In this document: positions 8,850 to 18,870 of the stretch, piece after piece
How positions within the stretch are numbered: the stretch's first letter is position 1
Layout of the letters: each line of letters opens with the position of its first letter
From: Anastatus disparis
Taxonomy: Eukaryota; Arthropoda; Insecta; Hymenoptera; Eupelmidae
NCBI GenBank assembly: GCA_017163975.1
Contig: JAFFSR010000248.1
Coordinates: 2,806,501 to 2,870,500 of the forward strand
Direction: 5' to 3'
DNA: 64,000 nt
Made by a program: the position numbers and the translations under genes
The notes under the pieces: generated by a model
Told to the model about the DNA's origin: nothing
The model's input: only the letters and a program-made list of their open reading frames with translations
Databases searched by the model: none

Positions 8850-9415
8850 CTCAGTGCTTCCTCATCCCCTCCTCTTACAACGCCTCAGGGTACGCCTCAG
8901 AGATGAGGCATTTTTTTTGTATGCCTCTTGTCCCGCCTTCTACATCGCCTTAAGAGGAGGTCACGTATCTCTGTCCTTTTCTAATCAAAGAATTGAGTTT
9001 TTTACAGAAACTAATAACTTCAGCAAAAAATGAAGAGAAAGCCGCAGCTCGTAATCAAAAAAGCAATATTCTCTTTGATAAGAAAAAATGAATTTTATTG
9101 CTTCGTTTTTAAGAAGACCTTGAAAAACTTAAATCATAGAGGTTAGGGAGGACAATTTGGTTTTTCAAGGTTTTCTTGAGAACGAAGCAATAAAATTAAT
9201 TTTTTGTTATCAAAGAAAATATTGCTTTTTTTGATACACGATGCGGCTTTCTCTACATTTTTTGATAAAGTTATTATTTTTTGTAATAAAATCATTTCTT
9301 TGATTAGAAAAGGACAGAAATACGTGACCTCCTCTTAAAGACGCCTCAATGTTTCCTCATCCCCTCCTCTTACAACGCCTTAGGGTACGCCTCAGAGATG
9401 AGGCATTTTTTTTGT
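8850..9415. repeat. Direct repeat pair flanking a MITE
   Basis: The segment with TTCCTCATCCCCTCCTCTTA and CAGAGATGAGGCATTTTTTT occurs at about 8857-8920 and again at about 9353-9413. The MITE at 8954-9334 lies between the two copies, so a tandem duplication of this CCTC-rich sequence predates the insertion. Confidence 0.55.
8954..9334. mobile_element. TTAA-flanked palindromic MITE, 381 bp
   Basis: TTAA at 8950-8953 and 9335-9338. The element is one long imperfect palindrome, GAGGAGGTCACGTATCTCTG at the left against its mirror ACGTGACCTCCTC at the right, centred near 9147. It starts GAGGAGG, resembling the GAGGCGG ends of the other TTAA family here. No transposase. Confidence 0.7.
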
Positions 9416-9825
9416 TAGAAATTTGACATTTCTATGAACAAGAAAACTGGACTGAATAGTACTGCGTATTGAATTTGTTTCGAATAGATTCTTTTTTTTG
9501 GGGGGAAGGGGAGAAGAACGAGAAGTTAAAAGTTGGAGAAGAGAGAGATTTATATAAGTTGGTTTAAAGCTTGATATAGCTTGAATCTAAACAAGCTTGT
9601 AATCTCGGGCTCGATTTAATCGAGAGCATTCGAAAAGTTTTCGGATATATACATTATTATATATGAATTCTATAATGTAATAATTTAATGCAATTTGCAT
9701 AATAATCATTGCAAATTGTGTTAAACTTGATATGTTTTACAGCATAATTACTTTAACACCTCATTTGAATTTATGGCATTAAATTTTATAATATTCAAGA
9801 ATAAGTACATCACAAATTGGGGGGC

Positions 9826-9860
9826 TGGCGAGCAGGGCGAGCAGGGGGGTACCCCCCTAG

Positions 9861-9905
<45 letters not shown>

Positions 9906-10493
9906 CTATATTATATAGTTGTAAGGAAAATTTTTACGACCAAGCTCCTCCCTTTCTCCTCTTTTTCTCATCCTCTTACCTAATTTTCATCCCCTTTTTT
10001 TTCCTCTTCATTTTCTTTTCGTTCCCCCTTCCTTCCCTCTTCTTTTTCTCTTCTTTTGAGTTTCCTCATGCCTTCATTTTCTCTTCCCTCTCTCTTCCTC
10101 AAAAAATCCATCACTTTTTTCCGTTATTTTTACGTTATTTTAGGTCATTTTTACTCCTCCTCAGGTAGATCCTCAAATTTTACCTTTTTTTTTGTGTTTT
10201 TTTACGTTATTTTACGTTTTTGTTGCTCTTCCTTAGCTGCTCCTTAGCTCATTTTTTTGATCCTCAATTTCATTTAAATCCCATCATTTAAAAAGCTTTT
10301 TGCTAATTTTTATTGTTTGCAATTATTGCTTTTACTTTAAATATATAGAACAAACATATTAAGTTAATAATTTTTATAATAAATTTTATAAAATTTTATA
10401 CTGCTATTGTTTAAAAGAATAAATTACATGAAACATGGTAAAATGGAAATTTCGCAAGACTTCTGTGCGTAAGCGCGTTAACTTTCACTATTA
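9826..10493 (+). mobile_element. Non-autonomous Helitron-like (HINE/DINE-type) element, copy 1
   Basis: Starts around a GGGGGGTACCCCCC hairpin, CTAGT and a (TA)n tract (9862-9901), then a CT-rich body and an AT-rich 3' part. A second copy lies on the minus strand at 22080-18196, so the borders come from comparison. The 3' end has a hairpin-like GTGCGTAAGCGCG followed by CACTATTAA; the other copy reads GTGCGCAAGCGCAC then CACTACTAAT, fitting the Helitron pattern of a terminal hairpin shortly before CTRRT. No protein; CT-rich frames at 9773-10247 are not genes. Confidence 0.5.
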
Positions 10494-10983
10494 AGTAAAA
10501 CTGTAAAACATATTAAGTCAAAAATTATTCTGTTATAGTAACTTTCTTTGATTGAATTTATTATTAACCTTTTAAGGACGGGACTGGTCGATATATCGAC
10601 CACTTCGGTATCATATTATTTTGGAATTGTTTCGGGGGTAATATTATATGTTGAATACAGGAAACGTAGTGTTATCATTCTAAAAAGCATATTTGACCTT
10701 GAATAGTGATTTCAAGGTCAAATTTTTTATTCGGTATTTCGACCTGAAAATTGGTATACCAACGTATTTTGATGCTATAAATACGAAACAAATAGTGTTG
10801 CGTTTGATAAAACGCATTATCATAGTGATTATTTGAACTATTTATTACTATTAGTTTCTTAGCAGATCAACACTTAGTTATTTTTTCTTGCAGAAGATTT
10901 TTTATTGATAATATTCTTATTATTTCATCATTCTCTTTATTTACTAAGTTGTCAAAAAATTACAAGCGATTACTTTTGATAAA

Positions 10984-12553
10984 ATGGCTGATATTGAAGC
11001 TTGGAGTAGTGGCGAGTCTGAACCTGAAATACAAGATTTGGAGAATGAGGAAATTCATGAAGTTGATTTGGTAGAAAATGATTATGATGAGACTCAAATT
11101 TTTGAAAACGCGTATTTTTATCCATCAATCAAAAATTTTCAAGGTACTTCTGAAATAAATCCTAACATCTCTATATCGGGGAATAAACCAATCAATTACT
11201 TTGAATACTTTTTTGATTCTCCTCTGATTGAAAGAATTATAGATGAGACGAATCGCTATGGAAGTCAGAATCATGAAGATCGGCAATCCCATCAGAAAAC
11301 TTGGTATCCTCTTACAAAAGATGAATTTGAATGTTTTCTTGGCCTTTTAATTCTAATGGGCCACATTCGAAAAGGTGACTTGAAAGACTATTGGTCTAAA
11401 GATCCTCTGCTTCATACTCCAATTTTCGGTCAAATAATGTCTCGTGATAGGTTTCTTGCAATCTTACGCTATTTACATTTTCATAATAATGAAGATACCT
11501 CTCGAAATCGCTCACCATCCTTTAGTGAAAATAAAACCAATAATAGACTATCTACAAAGTAAATTCTCAGCAGCTCTTATTCCAGGCAAAAATTTGTGCA
11601 TAGGTGAAAGCCTAGTATTATGGAAAGGCAGGCTTCGATTCAAGCAGTATATTCCTTTGAAAAGAAATTGGTTTGGTATCAAACTTTTTGAATTAGTAGA
11701 CTGTGAAACTGGATTCATTTTGGGCTTTGTTGTCTACACTGGCGCTGATACTGATTATCAGAAGTTTGATTTGGGTGTTACTGGGGATATTGTCGCTCAT
11801 TTCTTACAACCTTATTTTTACAAGGGTCATGTCATATACATAGATAACTGGTATACATCTCCCATATTGGCAGAATTTTTGCATGATCGCGATACAGGAA
11901 TGTGTGGCACGGTAAAAAGAAATAGGAAAGGAATGCCAAAATTAGAAAATAAATTAGAGCGAGGTGAAGTTCAAGTTGCTCATAATAATTTGTGGATGGC
12001 AATCAGGTGGCAAGATAAGCGTAGTGTTTGCATGCTTACAACTGTGCATGAATCTGAGTTCTGTACCACTGGCAAAAAACACTATCAAACCAATGAGGAT
12101 ATTATAAAACCACGATGCATCCATGAATACAACCAAAATATGGGTGGTGTTGACAATGTAGATAAACAATTGTCTATAACCGAAACAGTTAGAAAAACAA
12201 TGAAGCGGTATCGCAAGTTATTTTTCCATCTTATTGATCTAAGTTTATCTAATGCTCATTCTTTATATAAAATGAAAAATGAATGACCAATGCCCTTTCC
12301 TTCATTCCGATTATCGGTTGTTAGATCATTATTGAAATTGGATAATACTAATGATAGCATTTCTCGTCTTGTTAGCCCTCCTACTCGATTAGTTGGTCGT
12401 CATTTTCCAAGGTTTGTTACAAGTCGAAGGTGTCATTTGTGTGCTTTACGTAAAATGACTAGTCGAACAAAATACATGTGTTCTGATTGTGATATTCCTT
12501 CATGCGTAGCTTCATGTTTTGAAGAATATCACACAAAAAAGACATTATCATAA
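10984..12553 (+). pseudogene. piggyBac transposase (DDE_Tnp_1_7), frameshifted and catalytically dead
   Basis: Starts MADIEAWSSGES. Frame 1 covers the acidic N-terminus and the conserved block FECFLGLLILMGHIRKG up to 11562. The protein then continues in the next frame from about 11530 (YLQSKFSAALIPGKNLCI), so one indel lies near 11530-11560. The first catalytic Asp (family DES.V.WKGR) is Gly here: GESLVLWKGR. The second (YIDNWYTSP) and third (GGVDNVDKQ) are kept. An in-frame TGA at 12284-12286 separates the body from the C-terminal cysteine-rich domain (12287-12553, with CHLCALRK..CSDCDIPSC); a CGA to TGA change would explain it. Three independent lesions make it a pseudogene. Confidence 0.9.
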
Positions 12554-12569
12554 AGTTAAATATTTAAAA

Positions 12570-12729
12570 GTGAGAGGCAAGGGGACTCACGAAAATAAAG
12601 CACCCCAACGTGAGAGGCAAGGGGACTCACGGAAATAAAGCACCCCAACGTGAGAGGCAAGGGGACTCACGAAAATAAAGCACCCCAACGTGAGAGGCAA
12701 GGGGACTCACAAAAATAAAGCACCCCAAA
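12570..12729 (+). repeat. Four 40-bp tandem repeats in piggyBac 3' region
   Basis: Four almost identical 40-bp units, each holding the hairpin GTGAG..GACTCAC followed by AAATAAAGCACCCCAA. Substitutions are one or two per unit (CGAAA, CGGAA, CAAAA). They lie just after the transposase stop and each includes AATAAA, so they provide several possible poly(A) signals. Confidence 0.85.
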
Positions 12730-13254
12730 GGGATCAAATTTTCGCCACATCCACGCTGTTGATTCTGGGTCATGCTGAGAGCGAAAACGAACACATTTCT
12801 TGTGATAAAAATGTATGTTATGCATATAAAAAACGTAGAGATATTTTTGGACTAAAATAGTACAAGTAATGAAGTTGACCTTGAAATGCCATTTTCAAGG
12901 TCACAGATGTCTCCTGAACATTTTTTGATATTTTTTTCGTATTCAGCGCATCCAAATACGTCTAAAAGCAATCCTAACTCGCCAAATTAAATTTTTAACA
13001 TTGGACTTTACGTTCCAGACGGGACTGGTCGATATATCGACCACCAATTTTATCAGGCACTCCACGTGACATATTCTTTCATTTTATGCACAAATATTGT
13101 TTAAAAAAAAGTCGAATTTCAACGTCAAAATCCCCGTCCTTAAAAGGTTAATAATCAAATCATAAAAAGTATTCTTTTTAATACTTTTATTTTTGAAATT
13201 TTTGAATCTCCCTCTTTGACGCTGCCACTATCCGCATCGCTGGCCGCGAGAGAA

Positions 13255-13760
13255 ACACTAACAATCGTTGAAGAACGGCCGTAATACATTGAAGGAGAAT
13301 CTATGTTCGTGTGAGCGGTCTGTGTAAACATAAGATCCGCAGCTGATAGTACTCAACCTCAATTTTTATTTCATAGTATATAATTTTTTAAATACAACTT
13401 GTATGATTATAAACTTCTATAAAAATTATTAGTTGTATATATACTTATTTATTTTTATCAACTGAGCACAGTTATGGTATTCATTACTATTTAAAATAGT
13501 GAAAATGTTTTGTGTCTATATAAGACTCTATGTTACTTGGGTTTTATAACCGCCATTTTTGTTAGCTATATATGTGGTGTCATATTTCCCAATAACGTGA
13601 CATATACAGTAGATATCGGACAATAAAATTTTAAAACGTGTAACAAGTAACATGTAACGTGTAACGTGTAACATCATTGAAAAACGGCCGTAATACATTG
13701 AAAGACAATCTATGTTCGTGTGAGCGGTCTGTGTAAAAATAACATCGAAAGCTGATCGTA
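13255..13760. repeat. Direct repeat pair upstream of the TPP2 exon
   Basis: ACGGCCGTAATACATTGAA...ATCTATGTTCGTGTGAGCGG...CTGTGTAAA occurs at about 13275-13330 and again at about 13684-13735, followed in both by a related GCTGAT...TTATAG or TTCATAG. Between them is a short run of GTAACGTGTAAC-type repeats (13640-13675). The duplicated sequence includes the region just before the exon acceptor. Confidence 0.6.
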
Positions 13761-13775
13761 ATTATTTCCTTATAG

Positions 13776-13960
13776 TATTCGAGCTTATGACATAACAAAT
13801 GTGGACAAAGGACATATATTCAAAATATCAATCACGGTAGTGCAATCTATGATAATTCCTAAAGCTCTTTTTCCAAATCTCGTCTTTACCAACGTTCCTT
13901 TGAAGCCAAACATGATTCAAAGACATTTTATTGTTGTGCCTGAAGATGCTATATGGGCAG
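13776..13960 (+). pseudogene. TPP2: Orphan exon of tripeptidyl-peptidase II
   Basis: A 185-base open segment preceded by TTATTTCCTTATAG and followed by CAG|GTGAAA, so it has acceptor and donor sites. The encoded sequence includes AYDITNVDKGHIFKISITVV, LVFTNVPLKPNMIQRHFIVV and PEDAIWA. I recognise this as the segment after the subtilisin domain of TPP2, the giant cytosolic serine exopeptidase (the family consensus has KGP.F..PIT, F....FKPG.I.RHFI and VP.GATWA). Catalytic residues are not in this exon. No neighbouring TPP2 exons are visible within the window, and an 804-bp palindrome starts 27 bases after the donor. It may be a duplicated fragment, or one exon of a host gene with introns swollen by transposons. 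The open frame after the donor ends at TAG 13984. Confidence 0.7.
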
Positions 13961-13987
13961 GTGAAACAAAAATTTTGTGTGGTTAGA

Positions 13988-14791
13988 AAACCACTAGAAA
14001 AAAACGCGCCTACATATATACCTCGGTATTTATATACTAGGTGGTGTGGAAAATATAGAAATATAGTTACAATATAAACTTTATATATTTAATAATTTAG
14101 GTGAAAACACAAATTATGAATACTATGGACATTCATAAGATATTATTATTTGTGAAAATTGGTTTTATATAAACAGTAAAAACTTTTATTATTCAACATC
14201 ATATAAATAAGGAAAACAAAAATAGGTTTGTAATAAATATTTAATTATATTTTTGAGAATAACTTAATATATTTTAATAATTGTATTTTTTACAGTTAAT
14301 AAAAATAAAGGAAAAGATAATGTAACTTCAATCAAAAATAGGGGTTGGTGAGCGGAGCGAGCAGGGGGTACCCCCTAGTATATATATATATATATATACT
14401 AGGGGTACCCCTGCTGCTCCGCTCGCCAACCCCCTATTTGTTATTTAGGTTACATTATCTTAATTTTTTTATTTTTATCGACTGTAAAAAATATAATTAT
14501 TAAAATATATTAAGTTATACTCAAAAATATATTTAAATATTTATTACAAACCCATTTTTGTTTTCCTTATTTATATGATGTTATATAATAAAAGTTTTTA
14601 TTGTTTATATAGAACCAATTTTCATAAATACTAATATCTTATGAATCTCCATAGCATTGATGAATTTTTGTTTTTTCACCTAATTATTAAATTTATAAAG
14701 TTTGTATTATAAATATATTTCTATATTTTCCACACCACCTAGTATTTTTAAATACCGAGGTATATATGTAGGTGCGTTTTTTTAGTGGTTT
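13988..14791. repeat. 804-bp perfect-looking palindrome (foldback/head-to-head element)
   Basis: Left end AAACCACTAGAAAAAAACGC is mirrored by GCGTTTTTTTAGTGGTTT at the right. Arms of about 380 bp converge on GGGGGTACCCCCTAGTATATAT at the centre (about 14388). The central GGTGAGCGGAGCGAGCAGGG plus hairpin plus CTAGT resembles the start of the Helitron-like element at 9826, so the palindrome looks like two element ends joined head to head. Confidence 0.75.
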
Positions 14792-15353
14792 CCCGAGGAG
14801 GCCTATTTCCACTCACATTTTTAAAAAATGTTTTTTTTTTTAATAAATAAATAAAAAAAATAATTTATTTATTTATATATTAAAAATAAAAAATAACATC
14901 TTTTAAATATGTTTGCTGAAATATAAAATATTAAAAATAATATGTATAATTAATTTAATATATTTAAATATACAAAAAAATATTACTTATACTTACTATT
15001 AAACAGTATTTGGAAATTCAAAAATTTTTTTAATTCATAAATTTAGAATATTAAAAAAATGTTACCTATTTTTATTATGACTAAAAATTTTGAAAACAGA
15101 AATTGAAAAAATTTGTATGTATTATCCTTTTTTTTGTCAATATACTTAGAATTTTTTTCATCTTTTTGTTCTAATTTTTGTAAATATTGAAAATTATTTA
15201 ATATAATTGTTTATAAAATTTTATATAATTTTTTACTTACTTTTATAAATAAAAAATAATATTTCTGGAAAATACTTCTTGGAATTTTTATACGTAATAT
15301 TAATTATATATACATAATTCATACATATATTTTGTATAAATATAAATTATTTT

Positions 15354-15590
15354 TTAGCATGTAAATTTTTGTTTCCTATTAGATTTCGTACTAAAATTTT
15401 TCTTACAATAAATACATAATTCCTTTTTTTGTACGTGAGTTCTTTCATGTCTTCTAATATTTTTAATTTTAATAAATAAGCCACATGTTCTACAACTTAT
15501 AGTTTTAATATGAATTCTATTTATATGTATTTTTAAAAATTCAGATGTAGAATAAGAATTTTTGTAAAACGGGCATGGAAATACATCCAT
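15354..15590 (-). CDS. Short C2H2 zinc-finger ORF
   Basis: 78 residues with CPFYKNSYSTSEFLKIHINR in place of a first finger, then CRTCGLFIKIKNIRRHERTH as a canonical C2H2 finger, and CIYCKKNFSTKSN as the start of another. Starts MDVFPCPF. It lies 0.7 kb downstream (minus-strand sense) of the Helitron helicase remnant and may belong to that element. Complete gene structure is not evident. AT-rich codon use matches the Helitron pieces. Confidence 0.4.
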   Translation of the reverse strand: MDVFPCPFYKNSYSTSEFLKIHINRIHIKTISCRTCGLFIKIKNIRRHERTHVQKKELCIYCKKNFSTKSNRKQKFTC

Positions 15591-16254
15591 TTTTCCTATT
15601 AATATTAAGTTTAAACATTAATTTTCATTAAATAATAATTTTATAAAAAACTTGGGAAACATTTTAATTATATTTTATATATGGGGATTTATAATTTTAT
15701 TTAAGTTTAATTTTATTCTGTTTCTATTATATTTAAAAAAAATAAAATATAATAAGCAGAACACATTTAATAATTTACATCAATGACGTTTTAGGGGTCC
15801 ACTTTTGCTTTATTTGACATTTTCATTGATTGCAATTTTCTAATGTGAAAGAGAGAGAAAGAGAAAGAGTCTACTAATTCTTTACTTAGCTGCCTACCCG
15901 ACACTGAAGTGGCTTTTGCTGATCACTTGCTCTACGCACGCATTAATATTTACAGTGAGAAATTTGTTAGCTTTTGTCGACGAAAATCGCATCATGAGTA
16001 GCGCGACTCACGAAACAGCTACCACTTCGATATTTTCGACTAATTACTTTCTGACAGCTATGCAGAAACTGTTTTAGCTTTCAATTTAATTTAAAACAAG
16101 TTTTACAAAAGAAAAAAATCTTTAATTTTAGTGAAATAAAAATAAAATACCCTTTAAGTGAATCAAATTTACACAAAGAAATGAAATTTGAAAATCAATT
16201 AATCGTTAAAATTAAATGAAATGAATTAATAAAAATGGTAAGAATTTAAATAAA
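15591..16254. other. Intergenic DNA
   Basis: AT-rich with a moderately GC-rich patch at 15780-16070 containing GAGAGAGAAAGAGAAAGAG and several CG dinucleotides. I see no ORF or structured element there. Confidence 0.4.
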
Positions 16255-18196
16255 TTATTTATTGAAAATTTCCGTCCAGACAATGTTATCTATTTTTGAT
16301 ATATCATCTAAATTATTTTGAATATAAATATTATTAAAAGTTTTACATCTTGACAAAGCAACGTACAGTTGTAAAAACAACGGTCTTCTTATAAATAAGC
16401 CTACATTATCGAAACTTTGACCTTGTGATTTATTTATAGTTATTGCAAATGCTAATATAATTGGAAATTGTTTTCTGTAAAGAATAAATGGTAATGAAGA
16501 ATTATTTTCTGTATTTAAAGTAATTTTTGGAATAAAAACTTTATTTCTACTTTTATCGCCTGTTATTATTTCAGCTTCAATATTATGTTTATATAAATTT
16601 ATAATTTTCAATCGTGTACCATTACATAATCCTTCCGATATACTTGAATTTCTTAACAACATTACTATAGCATTAACTTTTAAATTAATTTATGAGGTGG
16701 TAAACCTTCTTTAATTTTATTTAAAAATTCTATTTGGTAATTCAAAGAAATGTTATCATTAGTTTGATCAACACCTTTATGCGTAGCGTAATCAATACTA
16801 TAATATGTTCCAGTTTCTCCATTTAAGAGGCGGTCGGAACCAAATCGGTGACTTGCGGTATATATCAAGACAGCATTTTTAGCTTTACGATAATATTTTG
16901 TATATTTTTATGGCTTAAATCATTTCAAATTATTCTTTATATACATGACTAGAGGAAATGACTATATTTTTACCATATGAATGAGTGAATAAATTATTAT
17001 AAGCATTTATTACAAATATCAAACTGACTTGACATATACCGCATGCAAAAAACTGTCGTGTCGATTGTTAGGTGGCATTTTTCGCTTTTTAACAATAATT
17101 TGTATACTTTTGTGGCTTTTACTATTTTAAATTATTCTTTATATACATGACTAGAGGAAATGACTATATTTTTACCATATTAATAAATGAATAAATTATT
17201 ATAAGCATTTATTGCAAGCACCGAACTAAGTCACCGATTTGGTTCCGACCGCCTCTTAATAAATTTAATACTTTTTTATTTAAATTATCAATATCTTCAT
17301 TATGAGGAGCTAATATAATTTTTTCTTTGCAACAATTTTTATTAATATTTGAATAAATTTTAGAACAAATATCGTTAGTTTGTAATTTGTTTGACATTAT
17401 GAAAGGATTTATTTTGCCATCACCAATTTGTAATAGAAATGAAGCAAATTTTTTATTTTTAGATCGAATATTTTTTTGTTCATTTCAATATATTAAAAAA
17501 TTGCCATAAATATGAACTTTTTATTGTTTCTTCTATAATTAAATTTTTATTTCCATGTTTAACAACTGGTAAAATTTGTCGAAAATCACCACCTACAATA
17601 ATTAATTTTCCACCAAAAAGAAAATTACTATTACAAACATCTTTTAATGTATTATTAACTATTTCTAATGCTTTTTTGGAATCATTGATGCTTTATCCCA
17701 TATTATTATATCAGCTTCTCTTAATTTTTTTTTATCTGATTGTAATTCTAAAAATGCATTTTTAATTGTATTTAAATTTAAAGGTGATCTAAAAGTCTTA
17801 TGACTTGTCATTCCTTTAGGTAATAAAGTAGATGCAATACCAGTCCAAGCCATAGACAAAATTTTTTTATTAATTGATATAAAATAAATTATTAAAGTCT
17901 TATATAAAAAAGTTTTTCCTGTTCCTCCAGAAACATCGATAAAATATATTTTTTCATTATCTTTTTCAGTTAAAATTTCAAAAATTAATTTTTGTTTATC
18001 GTTAAATTATTATACATTAATTAAAAAATTTTTTTTGCTTTCTATTTCATCATGATGATTATTGTTGAAAGTAATTGAATTTATTTTTGGTTCAGGTAAA
18101 CCAAAATCTTTACAAGATATATATTCATTAATAAAAATATTATTAAGTTCAAATAAAGCATTATTTTCTTTATTTTCATTAAAATCTTCAACAAAA
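16255..18196 (-). pseudogene. Helitron PIF1-type helicase remnant (element 1)
   Basis: Minus-strand pieces in order: FINEYISCKDFGLPEPK (about 18100), AWTGIASTLLPKGMT (17820), GGDFRQILPVV-like sequence (about 17570), ILAPHNEDIDNLNKKVLNL (17300), GETGTYYSIDYATH (16800), GLPPHKL, EGLCNGTRLKI, AFAITINKSQGQSFDNVGL and LYVALSRC (16330). These are the PIF1/Helitron helicase motifs including the C-terminal motifs V and VI. Frameshifts and stops separate the pieces, and a 429-bp MITE splits VLNL from NGETG; removing it plus one TTAA restores the frame. The upstream Rep part is missing because another element begins at about 18196. Confidence 0.8.
16827..17255. mobile_element. 429-bp TTAA MITE, GAGGCGGTC family, inside Helitron helicase
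   Basis: TTAA at 16823-16826 and 17256-17259. Inverted ends GAGGCGGTCGGAACCAAATC and its complement, extended through GGTGACTT. The interior holds two tandem, similar halves, each with CGATAATATTTTGT-like sequence and TACATGACTAGAGGAAATGA. The same element of identical length sits at 51902-52330. Confidence 0.88.
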
Positions 18197-18262
18197 TAAT
18201 TAGTAGTGGAGGTAGGTGCGCTTGCGCACAGGGAGCTTGCGGAATTTCCATTTTACCATGTT

Positions 18263-18390
18263 TGATGTCATTTATTCTTTTAAGCAATAATTGTACATTT
18301 TATAAAATTCATCATAAAAATTATTAACTTAATATGTTTGTTCTATATATTAAAAGTAAAAGCAGTAGGTGCAAACAATAAAAATTAGCA
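18263..18390. repeat. Left copy of about 128-bp direct repeat flanking LINE
   Basis: TCATTTATTCTTTTAAGCAA to AACAATAAAAATTAGCA. A 92-95% similar copy occupies 21514-21641. Comparison with the uninterrupted element at 10280-10430 shows a single copy there, so the repeat arose when the LINE entered. Confidence 0.75.
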
Positions 18391-18870
18391 CAAACTCTCT
18401 CCGTCTCACTTTTATCCAGGGTCACAACTGATGCTGCTGTTGATGATGCTTCTGTGGAGATTGTATCTGAACAGCAACGTGTCTTAACGTTTAAGGTTCC
18501 TCTCTTGGTCTCCTTAAAGTCACCTTCGCTCGCCAGGTCTATCATCGCTGCTAAAATCAGGATGGGTAATCTGCACACTACTAAAATCAAGGAGCACCTT
18601 CTCCATGGGGTTAAACTGGTCGATACTCTTACCTCTGGATTCATCAATATAAATGAGTTTCTGCCCTCTGCTCTGTACCAATTGAAACTCCGGGCGCTAA
18701 TCAAGTCCAAGGATGAGCATTCTGATTTCATTTCTTTTGTGAGAGATGGTAAGCTGTTTGTCTGCAAGAAGAAGAGTGGTGTTCCTATCCGCATTACCAC
18801 TGATGCGGATCTGGATGCTTTTTTAGCGAAGATTTTTCAGGCTCCTACCAGCAATCTGACAACGTCTTAG
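18391..18870 (+). pseudogene. LINE ORF1 C-terminal part (5'-truncated)
   Basis: Open in frame from the first base after the direct repeat, with no start: residues LSVSLLSRVTTDAA through LTSGFININEFLPSALYQLK and HSDFISFVRDGKLFV to TAG 18870. The block before the stop (KKKSGVPIRITTDADLDAF) is typical of the gag-like/ORF1 tail upstream of LINE ORF2. A nucleic-acid-binding role is inferred. The first ATG at 18454 is internal. 5' truncation at exactly the repeat border fits LINE insertion. Confidence 0.6.

Larger units (their letters stand above)
10568..13147 (+). mobile_element. piggyBac-family transposon, full length, 2.58 kb
   Basis: Bounded by TTAA (10564-10567 and 13148-13151) with perfect inverted ends CCTTTTAAGGACGGG and CCCGTCCTTAAAAGG. 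Subterminal palindrome GGTCGATATATCGACC occurs at both ends, at about 10588 and 13027, embedded in GACGGGACTGGTCGATATAT in the same orientation. It contains one broken transposase gene and a 40-bp tandem repeat in the 3' region. TTAA duplication and the transposase both assign it to piggyBac. Confidence 0.92.

Noticed and set aside
8398..10247. Proline-rich and Phe/Ser-rich frames in CT-rich DNA
   Set aside because: Low-complexity sequence with no domain or conserved pattern.
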